Positions 10,003 to 18,986 of a stretch of 64,000 nt of DNA are shown in pieces. The DNA is from Bacteroidaceae bacterium HV4-6-C5C (GTDB lineage: Bacteria; Bacteroidota; Bacteroidia; Bacteroidales; Bacteroidaceae). Position numbers and translations under genes: made by a program. Under the pieces are notes generated by a model. It was given only the letters and a program-made list of their open reading frames with translations. It ran no database searches and had not been told where the DNA came from. The stretch is from the NCBI GenBank assembly GCA_007896885.1, contig VOIU01000012.1, positions 39,138-103,137 on the forward strand. Reading direction: 5' to 3'. Within the stretch, counting starts at the first letter, position 1, and each line of letters begins with the position of its first letter.

Positions 10003-10430
10003 GTGAAGCCAGAATAGACAAATGGATGTGGGCGGTACGAATATTTAAGACGCGCACTATAGCTGCAGAAGCTTGCAAAAAAAGCAGAATAAGCATCAAC
10101 GGAGCATTGGCTAAAGCTTCCCGTATGGTCAAACCAGGTGATATCATACAAGTTCGAAAACCTCCGGTCACCTACTCTTTCAAAGTGATACAGGCTATTG
10201 AAAAACGGGTTGGGGCGAAACTTCTTGTGGACATAATGGAAAATGTAACCACACCGGATCAATACGAACTGCTCGAGATGAGTCGCGTTAGTGGGTTTGT
10301 CAACCGCGCAAAAGGCACAGGAAGGCCGACTAAGAAAGACAGACGGACCCTGGAAGACTTTACAATGCCTGAATTCACAGACGGATTTGACTTTGATTTT
10401 GACTTTGAAGATAACACATCTGAAGAATAA
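9999..10430 (+). CDS. Hsp15-like S4-domain RNA-binding protein
   Basis: 143 residues. The S4 domain is at about 3-65 ([20 protein letters not shown], then [13 protein letters not shown]). E. coli HslR (Hsp15) binds 50S subunits that carry a stalled peptidyl-tRNA, which fits the overlap with pth, whose enzyme handles the same problem. The C-terminal third is linker with [11 protein letters not shown] and an acidic Phe/Asp tail (FDFDFDFED). Start at 9999 is set by the ATGA overlap. A third gene follows after 4 bp. Confidence 0.9.
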   Translation: MSEARIDKWMWAVRIFKTRTIAAEACKKSRISINGALAKASRMVKPGDIIQVRKPPVTYSFKVIQAIEKRVGAKLLVDIMENVTTPDQYELLEMSRVSGFVNRAKGTGRPTKKDRRTLEDFTMPEFTDGFDFDFDFEDNTSEE

Positions 10431-10434
10431 CATT

Positions 10435-11421
10435 ATGGAGCAGAAAACTATTAAATGGGGATTTATTGGTTGTGGAGAAGTAACGAAGCAAAAGAGTGGA
10501 CCAGCCTTCAAAAAAGTAGAATATTCGGCAGTTACAGCGGTTATGAGTCGTGACCTGAACAAGGCAAAAGCTTACGCCATTGAAAGAAATATTCCAAAAT
10601 GGTATGATGATGCTCAAGAACTAATCGACGACAATGATGTGAATGCCGTTTATATTGCGACCCCGCCTTCATCACATGCCACTTATGCCATCATGGCTAT
10701 GAAAGCCGGAAAACCGGTATACATTGAAAAACCAATGGCAGTGACATACGAAGAGTGTTGTCGTATTAACCGCATATCTAATGAGACGGGAATCCCTTGT
10801 TTTGTGGCATACTACCGACGATACTTACCATATTTTCAAAAAGTAAAAGAATTGATAAAAGAAGGTCATATAGGCAACGTCATCAATGTACAAATACGTT
10901 TTGCACAACCCCCACGTGATTTGGACTATAATAAGGCGAACCTTCCTTGGCGAGTACAGCCGGATATTGCAGGCGGAGGGTATTTCTATGATCTCGCTCC
11001 ACACCAGATAGACCTCTTACAAGATATGTTCGGTTGTATTCTCGAAGCCAGCGGATATAAGAGCAACCAAGAAGGTTTGTACCAGGCAGAAGACACCTTA
11101 AGCGCATGTTTCCAGTTTGATAATGGTGTAGTGGGAAGTGGATCATGGTGCTTTGTTGCGCACGACTCAGCGCGGGAAGACCGAATAGAGGTGATTGGTG
11201 ATAAGGGAATGATTTGCTTCTCGGTATTTACTTACGAGCCCATTGCATTACACACAGAAAACGGTCGGGAAGAAATTGTAGTAGCCAATCCGGAACATGT
11301 GCAGCAGCCACTGATACAAGCGGTTGTTGATCACCTAATCGGCAAATCAACATGCACATGTAATGGTGAAAGCGCCACATTAACTAATTGGGTTATGGAT
11401 AAAATTTTAGGGAAGATTTAA
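10435..11421 (+). CDS. Gfo/Idh/MocA family NAD(P)-dependent oxidoreductase
   Basis: 328 residues from the ATG at 10435; an in-frame upstream ATG at 10291 would run inside the S4-domain gene and is unlikely. N-terminal Rossmann fold with GFIGCGEVTKQKSG (about 8-21), the EKPMAVT motif (Lys of the EKP signature, near residue 100), and a C-terminal alpha/beta domain with GGYFYDLAPHQIDLL (around 180). These enzymes oxidise or reduce sugars or inositols; the substrate cannot be read from sequence. No signal peptide, so cytoplasmic. It starts 4 bp after the S4-domain gene, although a shared function is not obvious. Confidence 0.9.
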   Translation: MEQKTIKWGFIGCGEVTKQKSGPAFKKVEYSAVTAVMSRDLNKAKAYAIERNIPKWYDDAQELIDDNDVNAVYIATPPSSHATYAIMAMKAGKPVYIEKPMAVTYEECCRINRISNETGIPCFVAYYRRYLPYFQKVKELIKEGHIGNVINVQIRFAQPPRDLDYNKANLPWRVQPDIAGGGYFYDLAPHQIDLLQDMFGCILEASGYKSNQEGLYQAEDTLSACFQFDNGVVGSGSWCFVAHDSAREDRIEVIGDKGMICFSVFTYEPIALHTENGREEIVVANPEHVQQPLIQAVVDHLIGKSTCTCNGESATLTNWVMDKILGKI

Positions 11422-11445
11422 GCTTCATATAATAAGGATATTAAT

Positions 11446-11490
11446 AAAATAAGCAGTGAAAAGTTCATTCAACTTTTCACTGCTTATTTT
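11446..11490. terminator. Bidirectional terminator
   Basis: A 20-bp perfect stem (11446-11465 with 11471-11490; core AAGCAGTGAAAAGTT) and a five-base loop CATTC, with A-tract on one side and T-tract on the other. It lies between the convergent oxidoreductase and OmpH-like genes. Confidence 0.9.
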
Positions 11491-11536
11491 TATTATGTCA
11501 GACTCCATTTATTGGAGCACATCATCAAATACGGGT

Positions 11537-12145
11537 TTATTTCTTTTTGGATGCACCCGGAGAATATCTAGCGTTCAATCCCTCTATAATATCATTCGTA
11601 ATATTATATGCACTATCTGCGTACAAAAGATTGTCGAAGCCGGTATTGCTTAAAATCAAGCTGTAACCTTTTGTTTTATTATATTCTTTGAGGAAAGCAT
11701 TAATAGAATCACGAAGTTGAAGACTGTTTTTGGCATTTTCATTTTGTAATTCTGCAGTCAATTTATTTTGCAAAAGCTGCAAATCCTGTTGCTTTTTAGT
11801 TAACCGAGCATTTTCTTGCTCAGCACGTTCACGAGTTACAAACGCATTATTTTGCAACTTACGTTGGAATTCCTGAACCTCACCATCAAGTTCACGAGCT
11901 TTCTGATTCAATGTAGCGCGTACATTTTCTTCGCGTTTCATCATTGCTTCATTCAAATCATTCCAAAAGTTGTATTTAGTGAGTAATGTATCTATCTCAA
12001 CATAAGCGATTTTCATGCCTGACAATCCGGCTTGTACTTTGGGTGTTGCGCTAGATGCTTTATCACCTTTGCCTGAACACTCGGAAAACAAAACGATAAG
12101 CGCAAGAGCTGCCAAACCGTTCATGAGGTAGTTTAATCTCTTCAT
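11537..12145 (-). CDS. OmpH/Skp-family periplasmic chaperone-like protein
   Basis: 202 residues. N-terminal signal sequence with Cys23 (VLFSECSGKG); Glu at the -1 position makes it a poor lipobox, so it may be a lipoprotein or be cut elsewhere. The body (50-190) has the OmpH plan: IAYVEIDTLLTKYNF strand, a long coiled coil rich in Gln/Glu/Arg (about 75-145), and a return segment YNKTKGYSLILSNTGFDNLLY. Skp holds unfolded outer-membrane proteins in the periplasm. Here it is a solitary gene with a long possible leader (see 12380-12401). No bamA or lpx genes are adjacent, unlike the usual skp context, so it may be a divergent paralogue. Confidence 0.85.
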   Translation of the reverse strand: MKRLNYLMNGLAALALIVLFSECSGKGDKASSATPKVQAGLSGMKIAYVEIDTLLTKYNFWNDLNEAMMKREENVRATLNQKARELDGEVQEFQRKLQNNAFVTRERAEQENARLTKKQQDLQLLQNKLTAELQNENAKNSLQLRDSINAFLKEYNKTKGYSLILSNTGFDNLLYADSAYNITNDIIEGLNARYSPGASKKK

Positions 12146-12527
12146 AATTTAAAAATAAGTATCTATTTTAATCTTAATTAATTCATACTATTGTTTAAGG
12201 TCGGAATCATGTACTATGAAAACAGTGCAGCATTCAAGATATTGACAAAATGCCTTGTATTTATATAAAGACTGAATTTCAGCAGAACATTTAAATCCAA
12301 AATAACAGTTTTATTCCTGACTATACGAAGATATTGCAACAATTAACAATGTTATCAAAATTCTATCAGGCATTTCCACTATTTTTGTGGGTGCAAATAT
12401 AGGGCTTTGTATGGACTAAGTGACTTTTTTCTTCCTAAAAAAAGAGAAAGGAGAACAAGATAGTCAACCGATTTAACCATATTTAGCAATATTCGGAAAT
12501 AAAACTAACATTCATAACAAATTTAAT
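12146..12527. promoter_or_regulatory. Divergent OmpH-like/pepD intergenic region
   Basis: 382 AT-rich bases with no gene. Two face-to-face -7 boxes sit six bases apart: plus strand TATTTTTG (12380-12387) for pepD and minus strand TATATTTG (12401-12394) for the OmpH-like gene. These would give leaders of about 135 and 240 bases. No clear -33 boxes and no known riboswitch were recognised. Confidence 0.4.
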
Positions 12528-13988
12528 ATGGAAAAGAATGAACTAAAACCGGCAAGTGTATTTCATTATTTCGAAGAAATATGCAAAGTGCCCCGTCCCT
12601 CAAAAAAAGAGGAGAAAATAATAGCTTTCTTAAAAGCTTTCGGCGAAGAGCATCATTTGGAAACGCTCACAGACAAAGTTGGTAATATCCTGATCAAAAA
12701 GCCTGCCACTCCAGGATTTGAGAACAGAAAAACCGTTGTTCTACAGTCGCATATCGACATGGTATGTGAAAAGAACAGTGATGTAAAGCATGATTTCCTG
12801 ACAGACCCTATTGAAACTTATATTGATGGTGAATGGCTGAAAGCAAGAGGAACAACTCTCGGTGCTGACAATGGCATAGGAGTAGCAACAGAATTAGCCA
12901 TACTTGCAGATAATAATATAAAACATGGTCCACTGGAATGTTTATTCACAGTTGATGAAGAAACCGGATTAACCGGTGCTTTTGCTTTGAAAACAGGCTT
13001 CCTGAGTGGTGAGATCTTATTAAATCTTGACTCCGAAGATGAAGGAGAATTGTTTATTGGCTGCGCCGGTGGTATAGATTCTGTAGCTGAATTTTCGTAC
13101 AAAGAAATAGACGTTCCTACCGGATATTTCTTTAGCAAAGTGCAGGTAAAAGGCTTGAAAGGGGGACATTCCGGTGGTGACATTCATTTGGGACTTGGAA
13201 ATGCTAATAAAATATTAAACCGATTCTTAAGTGAGGCATTCAAAAAATATGATCTTTATCTTTGCGAAATCGAAGGAGGAAATCTGCGTAATGCTATAGC
13301 ACGTGAAGCTCATGCAGTAATCGCCATTCCCGAAGAGCAAAAGCATGAGATACGCGCTGACTTAAATATCTTTGCAGCAGCTGTTCAAGCTGAATATGCA
13401 GTGGTGGATCCTGATTTGAAACTCATTATGGAATCAGAAACCACGCATCCCAAAGCAATTGATAAAGACACCACCAAACGTCTGTTCCAAACCATATATG
13501 CATCACCACACGGTGTATTTGCAATGAGCCAGGACATACCGGGGTTAGTAGAAACATCAACCAATCTCGCATCGGTAAAGATGAAACCTAATCATATCAT
13601 CCGTATCGAAACAAGCCAGCGTAGCTCTACTGCATCTTCAAAAGAGGATATCGCCAATATGGTGAGAACGGTATTTGAAATGGGGGGGGCACAAGTTTCA
13701 TTTGGCGACGGGTATCCCGGTTGGAAGCCTAATCCACATTCTGAAATATTGGAGATTGCAACAGCTTCATACAAACGTTTATTCGGAACGGAAGCACAAG
13801 TTAAAGCCATTCATGCTGGATTGGAATGTGGACTATTCCTCGACAAATATCCTTCACTTGATATGGTCTCATTCGGTCCGACTCTTCGTGGAGTGCACTC
13901 ACCGGATGAACGGATGCTCATTCCTACAGTAGATAAGTTCTGGAAGCATTTATTAGACATACTGGAGAATATTCCTGAAAAGAAATAA
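12528..13988 (+). CDS. pepD: Aminoacyl-histidine dipeptidase (PepD, M20C)
   Basis: 486 residues, the normal PepD length. It is a cytosolic di-zinc peptidase that hydrolyses Xaa-His and other dipeptides. Metal and catalytic segments are visible: QSHIDMVCEKN (about 74-84), GADNGIGVATE (near 115), VDEETGLTGAF (near 145), the lid domain with GLKGGHSGGDIHLG (about 208), and the final HAGLECGLF zinc ligand region (about 428). No signal peptide. Monocistronic, followed by a long-loop hairpin. Confident. Confidence 0.95.
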   Translation: MEKNELKPASVFHYFEEICKVPRPSKKEEKIIAFLKAFGEEHHLETLTDKVGNILIKKPATPGFENRKTVVLQSHIDMVCEKNSDVKHDFLTDPIETYIDGEWLKARGTTLGADNGIGVATELAILADNNIKHGPLECLFTVDEETGLTGAFALKTGFLSGEILLNLDSEDEGELFIGCAGGIDSVAEFSYKEIDVPTGYFFSKVQVKGLKGGHSGGDIHLGLGNANKILNRFLSEAFKKYDLYLCEIEGGNLRNAIAREAHAVIAIPEEQKHEIRADLNIFAAAVQAEYAVVDPDLKLIMESETTHPKAIDKDTTKRLFQTIYASPHGVFAMSQDIPGLVETSTNLASVKMKPNHIIRIETSQRSSTASSKEDIANMVRTVFEMGGAQVSFGDGYPGWKPNPHSEILEIATASYKRLFGTEAQVKAIHAGLECGLFLDKYPSLDMVSFGPTLRGVHSPDERMLIPTVDKFWKHLLDILENIPEKK

Positions 13989-14005
13989 TAAGGACCAATA
14001 GATCC

Positions 14006-14090
14006 GACAGGCTGTTGCATAATATTTAAATTCCTTTAGGAATCAGCTATGCTAATGGGAATAAGTTTATTGATTTCGCAACAGCCTGTC
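14006..14090 (+). terminator. Long-loop hairpin after pepD
   Basis: GACAGGCTGTTGC (14006-14018) pairs perfectly with GCAACAGCCTGTC (14078-14090) across a 59-base loop that itself contains the small hairpin ATTCCTTTAGGAAT (14030-14043). TCTCTTTAATT follows. It may be the pepD terminator; the large structured loop is unusual for that role. Confidence 0.5.
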
Positions 14091-14119
14091 TCTCTTTAAT
14101 TATAGCTAAAAACGAAGAG

Positions 14120-15172
14120 ATGAAATTCATTCGTTTGTTTTTTCTTACTTGCATCTTTCCTTTTTCACTCTCACACGGGCAGAGTGTCAAAGACACCGTA
14201 ACATTCCGCGTGATGAGTTACAACGTGGAGAATTTATTCGATTGTCAGCATGACTCATTAAAGAATGATTATGAATTCATGCCCGATGCCATTCGCCACT
14301 GGACTTATAGTAAATATAAAAAGAAACTGGATAATATTGCCCGTGTGATTACAGCTGTTGGAAGATGGAGCCCTCCTGCCCTAGTCGCTCTTTGTGAAGT
14401 AGAGAATGATAGTGTCATGCGCGATCTCACCCAACGCTCCATATTACGGGAAGGAGGTTATCAATACGTCATGACCAGCTCTCCCGATCAGAGGGGGATT
14501 GATGTTGCATTGCTCTATCAAAGAGGCGTTTTCAAATTATTATCTACACAGAGCATACGAATAATGCCGGGCAGGCATAAAGAGTTTCATCCGACACGGG
14601 ATATCCTGCATGTTTGCGGTCTATTACCGGACAAAGACTCTTTGGACGTATTTGTGTGCCATCTACCATCCAGATCGGGAGGTGAGAAACAATCGGAACC
14701 TTATCGCATCATTGTTGCTGGTGTACTTAAAAACATAGTGGATAGCATCATGCAAATTCGTACCACCCCTCGCATTCTTATCATGGGTGATTTTAACGAT
14801 TATCCTAATAATAAATCAATCAGACAGGTCCTTGGTGCCAAAGCTCCGCCGCACAACATGAATGAAATACAATCCAAGCAACTTTATCATTTACTTGCTC
14901 AGAGGGCTGCAGAAGAAGAATTCGGTAGCTACAAATTTCAAGGAGAATGGGGATTGTTAGACCATATCATCGTGTCCGGATCACTACTCAACAAGGATAG
15001 CTCATTTCATACCGATCCGTCAAAAGCCGACGTATTCCATGACTCTTTTATTCTAACGGACGATGAGCGCAATGGAGGGAAACAGCCTTTTCGCACATAC
15101 CAGGGAATGAAATATATAGGGGGATATAGCGATCATCTACCTGTATGGGCAGATTTTACGCTCATCTATTAA
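14120..15172 (+). CDS. Secreted endonuclease/exonuclease/phosphatase-fold protein
   Basis: 350 residues. Signal peptide at 1-20 (MKFIRLFFLTCIFPFSLSHG), so exported to the periplasm or beyond. The fold signatures of the EEP superfamily (DNase I, exonuclease III, inositol phosphatases) are all present: RVMSYNVENLFD (about 31-42), ALCEVEND (about 91-98), VFVCHLPSRSGG (about 177), ILIMGDFNDYP (about 219), and the C-terminal SDHLPVWADF with the catalytic His. The substrate may be nucleic acid, a phosphorylated sugar or a lipid head group; sequence does not tell. Monocistronic between two hairpins. Confidence 0.88.
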   Translation: MKFIRLFFLTCIFPFSLSHGQSVKDTVTFRVMSYNVENLFDCQHDSLKNDYEFMPDAIRHWTYSKYKKKLDNIARVITAVGRWSPPALVALCEVENDSVMRDLTQRSILREGGYQYVMTSSPDQRGIDVALLYQRGVFKLLSTQSIRIMPGRHKEFHPTRDILHVCGLLPDKDSLDVFVCHLPSRSGGEKQSEPYRIIVAGVLKNIVDSIMQIRTTPRILIMGDFNDYPNNKSIRQVLGAKAPPHNMNEIQSKQLYHLLAQRAAEEEFGSYKFQGEWGLLDHIIVSGSLLNKDSSFHTDPSKADVFHDSFILTDDERNGGKQPFRTYQGMKYIGGYSDHLPVWADFTLIY

Positions 15173-15214
15173 TTATATTCCATTCGAAAGATATCGTTAG
15201 CTGTCAATAATTTA

Positions 15215-15235
15215 GGCTTAGTAAAGCCCTTTTTA
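15215..15235. terminator. Short terminator between EEP-fold gene and response regulator
   Basis: GGCTT (15215-15219), loop AGTA, AAGCC (15224-15228), then CTTTTTATT. Short but followed by a T-run; it ends the plus-strand gene in a convergent gap. Confidence 0.55.
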
Positions 15236-15249
15236 TTCCAATCTATAGA

Positions 15250-15933
15250 CTATATATCTTTCAATATATAGCCTTTCTTCATTAGCGATTCAATCTTGAT
15301 TATCGAATCATGCCGAAGGGCCTTACGTAAATAGGTGATTTGCACATTAAGCGCCAAAGAATTAGCATAGGAGGTATTCCCCCATATTGCTTCAAGCAAA
15401 ACGTTCCGATCTACTGTTTTATTAAGATTCCTTGCAAGCAGACGAAGTAGGTCCGCTTGACGTGAAGTTATGAGGACTTTATTATTCCCTACCCTAATTT
15501 CATTAGTGCTATAATTAAAAACCGAGTGCCCGAAATTATAAATCTCATCTTCTATATTATCGCAGAATGAAAAGGAGAAACGCTCACGAATACGAGCTAT
15601 AAGTTCTTCCGGATAAAAAGGCTTAGCCAAATAATCGTTTGCTTTCAATTGAAAACCTTGTAAGCGATCCATCTTGTCACTTCTGTCTGATAAAAAGAAA
15701 ATAAGCACATGCTTGTCTTGTAATCGGATACGCTCAGCAACTTCAAATCCATTATAACCAGGCATATTAATATCAAGCAATACAAGATCCGGCTTTATCA
15801 CAAGATATTGTTCCAATGCTATATTGCCGTTACCGGCATACGTTACTTCGTATCCCTCCTTTTCCAAAAAGCGTTTCAGTAGCATGGAATACTTTAAATC
15901 GTCATCGACAAAAAGAATCTTTAAAGGTTTCAT
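15250..15933 (-). CDS. OmpR-family response regulator
   Basis: 227 residues. Receiver domain 1-118: acidic pocket D10-D12 (FVDDD), phospho-acceptor D54 in VLLDINMPG, conserved K104 in NDYLAKPF. The usual Thr/Ser position is Ser82 (FFLSDRSD). The C-terminal winged helix (130-225) has SRQADLLRLLARN, the recognition-helix region NSLALNVQITYLRKALR, and the GYIL wing. The cognate sensor kinase is the next gene upstream (155-bp gap). Likely targets are the divergent GLPGLI/TonB-receptor genes, whose upstream region has an 11-bp-phased repeat array typical in spacing for OmpR-type proteins. Not the B. fragilis RprY sequence as I recall it. Confidence 0.93.
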   Translation of the reverse strand: MKPLKILFVDDDLKYSMLLKRFLEKEGYEVTYAGNGNIALEQYLVIKPDLVLLDINMPGYNGFEVAERIRLQDKHVLIFFLSDRSDKMDRLQGFQLKANDYLAKPFYPEELIARIRERFSFSFCDNIEDEIYNFGHSVFNYSTNEIRVGNNKVLITSRQADLLRLLARNLNKTVDRNVLLEAIWGNTSYANSLALNVQITYLRKALRHDSIIKIESLMKKGYILKDI

Positions 15934-16088
15934 ATCTGCAAGAAAAAAGTTGTAAAAGAAAAAACATATATAATATTTTTCTCAGAATCAAACTAATCCA
16001 ATCATTTTAAATCTACTAATTAGATAAATATACATGAATATATGGTTCTTTAAGCACTGATAAATGATAGAGAGCTCTTACTTTAGTT

Positions 16089-17600
16089 TCATTGTGGAAT
16101 ACAAATACTCACCTCAGTGCCTTTTCCCGGTTGGCTGATTAAAGATATGGTTCCATGATGAGATTCAACCAAAAGCTTTACGTAACTTAGTCCGAGACCA
16201 ATTCCTGGTAAAGAGCGACCGTTGACATTACTAGCTCTATAAAACTTATCAAATACCCGCCCTTGCTCAGCAATGGGAACGCCAATTCCATCGTCAGCAA
16301 CCCGTAACGTCAATAAATGATCGCGTAAGTCACAATTAATTGTAATATGCACGGACTCTTCGGAATATTTTATTGAATTCTCTATTAAATTACTGATCAT
16401 GTTAGCAATATGTATCGGATCGGCAGTAACCAAAATATTTTCACTGTAATGGGTTTCAACCGAAACTTGTTTTCCTTCAGAAATATGACAAAGACGAAGC
16501 AGCTTTTCCACCACTTCTTTTAAATCGAAAGTACGAATAACGAGTTGTGTATGTTCATCATCAGCACGGGTCATATCACGCAATTTAGATAGATATGCGG
16601 AAAGGTTGTCCAGTTCGGACATTGAGTCACGTATTACTTCATCCATAGCTTTTTCATCCGTACGTAAAATTTTATCATTCAAAAAAGACACACACATCTT
16701 CAGAGCCTGTACCGGACGTTTCAATTCATGAATCATCGTGTTCACAAAACTTTTTCGTAACTCGTCTATCCGTTTTTGCTTCAGGATTGTCTTTATCTGA
16801 AGCCAGAGACAAAGGCCTAGCAATAGAATTAAACAAATACTTCCCAATAGTTGCCATCCCATGCGCACCAGCAAAACATGGGGCATAACATCAACGTCAA
16901 CAACCAAAAACTGATGTTTCAAAGGATTATAAGGATAACGAACCTCCAATTTGGGATGTAACAGCGTATAGGTTTGTTTCATTTTCGGTTCCCACTGAAA
17001 AGTCGTATCCTTCGATATTTCAAGCTTTGTAGTAAAAGGGATATTCTTTACCTTCAATGTGAGCAAGGAATCGAAACGTTGCAAGCTAAAGGGTGAGCTC
17101 ACTTCTAACCGATAAAGTTCAACAAGCAGATTCAAATTGACAGTTGCAAAGGTTGGAAATGCAATCTGAAAAGAATCTTTATACAATACTTTATGAGTTG
17201 CAATATATCGAGTCCACGAATCATTAGACGAGTTACGCCTTATGCTATCTACCATTTTATTCAAATCAACATGCTTCTCTATTCCTGAACGTGAAGATCC
17301 TATGGCGCTATCTTTCAGAGATACAGCACCCAAAACTAATGTATTTACTATTTTATTTGGTCCCTGCTGAGTCATTTTGATATTATAAAAAGCATGTCCT
17401 TTGCCCAGCACTCTTTCCGGTTTCAAGCTACGGATGGAATCATTAAGCTTTGCTGTTTTTAAAATATCATCATAAAGTTCATGCGCCCTTTCATCATTGA
17501 CATATTTATATTGGTTTATCAGCCAATAGCCTTGTCCGATGGTTATTAGTAACATTGCTAAAATAGAAAGTCCCCATACAATTCTTATTCTACGCTCCAT
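16089..17600 (-). CDS. Membrane sensor histidine kinase
   Basis: 503 residues. First transmembrane helix about 9-29, a periplasmic sensor region of about 210 residues with no recognised fold, second helix about 246-269, then the HisKA dimerisation domain with the phospho-accepting H291 (IHELKRPVQAL) and the HATPase domain: N-box NMISNLIENSIKYS, G1 DDGIGVP, G2 LPGIGLGLSY. It should phosphorylate the adjacent OmpR-type regulator. In the H-box, Lys-Arg follows HEL, whereas HExxTP/HELKTP is commoner. The 155-bp gap to the regulator gene allows a second promoter. The stimulus is unknown; the link with an outer-membrane receptor suggests a small imported or sensed molecule. Confidence 0.93.
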   Translation of the reverse strand: MERRIRIVWGLSILAMLLITIGQGYWLINQYKYVNDERAHELYDDILKTAKLNDSIRSLKPERVLGKGHAFYNIKMTQQGPNKIVNTLVLGAVSLKDSAIGSSRSGIEKHVDLNKMVDSIRRNSSNDSWTRYIATHKVLYKDSFQIAFPTFATVNLNLLVELYRLEVSSPFSLQRFDSLLTLKVKNIPFTTKLEISKDTTFQWEPKMKQTYTLLHPKLEVRYPYNPLKHQFLVVDVDVMPHVLLVRMGWQLLGSICLILLLGLCLWLQIKTILKQKRIDELRKSFVNTMIHELKRPVQALKMCVSFLNDKILRTDEKAMDEVIRDSMSELDNLSAYLSKLRDMTRADDEHTQLVIRTFDLKEVVEKLLRLCHISEGKQVSVETHYSENILVTADPIHIANMISNLIENSIKYSEESVHITINCDLRDHLLTLRVADDGIGVPIAEQGRVFDKFYRASNVNGRSLPGIGLGLSYVKLLVESHHGTISLISQPGKGTEVSICIPQ

Positions 17601-18119
17601 ATCACAAAATTATTTAAGATATATACATAAAAAAACATAGACATCCATTGCGACCTATCTGTAAGAATATCTACCTTTATTTATTGAAACATTTTTCAAG
17701 CACTCCTCTTTAGAAATTCAGATTTCCTTGTGCAAGCAAAGGTAAACCATTCATTATAAAATAAAGTACGCGCGCAAGAGTTATTATCGCCTACGTAATA
17801 TTTCAGTAATAACTTTTATTCTATATACTTCGCAAAGGCAAATACATTTGCATAAACAATAAACAAGATGATTATTTATTTATTGACTGTAATACCTACT
17901 GAAAAGAGCATCTCCCGTGCATGGATTCAAGAAGTATTCCATCAGGAGTCATCCCACAATCAATGGCATTGATTCTAGGAATCATACGTATTGATTGTGG
18001 GAATCATACGCATTGATTGTATCGTCATTCAGTAGATGAGTTGGAATATAATCTGATTCATTCCCAATATCATAGCACAATATATGAATAACCATTAAAA
18101 TCAAAAAACTCACAAGTAT
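17601..18119. promoter_or_regulatory. Divergent control region of kinase and GLPGLI operon
   Basis: 519 bases without a gene. From left to right: a minus-strand -7 box TACCTTTG (17744-17737) for the kinase; an inverted repeat AGTTATTA/TAATAACT (17779-17786, 17807-17814); the 14-base palindrome-like GCAAATACATTTGC (17838-17851), which overlaps a plus-strand -7 box TACATTTG (17843-17850); and the direct-repeat array at 17953-18022. It is the likely place where the two-component system acts on itself and on the GLPGLI genes. Confidence 0.5.
17953..18022. repeat. 11/22-bp phased repeat array, likely response-regulator binding site
   Basis: ATTGATT occurs at 17968, 17990 and 18012, exactly 22 bp apart, and GAATCATACG occurs between them at 17979 and 18001, so the array alternates in 11-bp units. 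A reverse-orientation copy, CCCACAATCAAT (17953-17964), forms an inverted repeat with ATTGATTGTGGG (17990-18001). Eleven-bp phasing of direct repeats is typical for OmpR-type regulators, and such a regulator is encoded nearby. It lies about 100 bp before the GLPGLI start. Confidence 0.6.
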
Positions 18120-18986
18120 ATGAAAACAAAGATTACGATTTTATTCGCTTGCATGAGCATTGTATTTACAATGAAAGCACATGCGCAATTTATCATCAGT
18201 GATGGTAGCAAAATAAAGCAAGACACCATTGGAACAGTACGTCTTACAGTACAATACCAGACCCTGATCATACCCGATACATTGAATAAAGATAAAACAA
18301 GTGAAGAAAGTATGATGCTGGAAATAGGAAAAGGTATGTCTAAATTTTACAGTTATACCAAGTATGTTCGTGATTCGGTGCTTAATGCCGACTTTGCAAA
18401 TAAAGTTTCTCAGGAAACCATTAATGATCATCTGAAACAATATGGCAAAAGTAAACTGAACGAAGCTACTTTCAAGGGATATCCTTCGGGAAAAGTCACC
18501 ACTCTGGATGAAATAGCCGGAATGACTCGTTTGAGTTGCGAAGAACAGGATGAGGTGCCTCAATGGATATTGCAGAATGACACAGCCACTATACTCTCTT
18601 TTTCATGTCGTAAAGCGGAATGCAGATTCAAAGGGCGCAATTGGACAGCTTGGTTTACGACCGAAATTCCCATCAGTGAAGGTCCATGGAAGCTATATGG
18701 TCTACCTGGGTTAATCATTAAAGCGGAAGACAAAGAAAAACAGTATGTATTTCTCTGCACGGGAATAGAGCAATGCCACGCCAACAAGCCCATCCTGTTT
18801 TACGGAAAAAGTTATGAACCGATCAATCGCAAAGCATATAACAAGATACATGAACGTTACAATGCCGACCCGATAGGATTCATCACCAGTTCCAATCCCA
18901 ATGTAAAAATCAGCATAAGTGATGGACAGGGTAATCCTGCAAAAGGGCCTAAGAACATGCCATATAATCCACTGGAAAGAGAATGA
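18120..18986 (+). CDS. GLPGLI family secreted protein
   Basis: 288 residues. Signal peptide about 1-23 (MKTKITILFACMSIVFTMKA). The family signature is present as WKLYGLPGLIIKAED near residue 195, preceded by the usual Trp-Tyr-Thr rich strands (NWTAWFTTEIPISEGPW). GLPGLI proteins are found almost only in Bacteroidetes, are exported, and have no established biochemical role. It overlaps the following barrel gene by four bases (ATGA), so the two are made together, and both are divergent from a two-component system. Function unknown. Confidence 0.92.
   Translation: MKTKITILFACMSIVFTMKAHAQFIISDGSKIKQDTIGTVRLTVQYQTLIIPDTLNKDKTSEESMMLEIGKGMSKFYSYTKYVRDSVLNADFANKVSQETINDHLKQYGKSKLNEATFKGYPSGKVTTLDEIAGMTRLSCEEQDEVPQWILQNDTATILSFSCRKAECRFKGRNWTAWFTTEIPISEGPWKLYGLPGLIIKAEDKEKQYVFLCTGIEQCHANKPILFYGKSYEPINRKAYNKIHERYNADPIGFITSSNPNVKISISDGQGNPAKGPKNMPYNPLERE

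Noticed and set aside
10291..10434. Longer start for the Gfo/Idh/MocA oxidoreductase
   Set aside because: The added residues are a frame-shifted reading of the S4-domain gene and do not belong to the family; ATG at 10435 gives the normal N-terminus.
9984..10562. 192-residue minus-strand open frame
   Set aside because: Antisense to the S4-domain and oxidoreductase genes, both of which have clear family motifs.
15250..15933. Identification of the response regulator as RprY
   Set aside because: The residues around the phospho-acceptor and the N-terminus do not match RprY as I remember it, so only the family is named.
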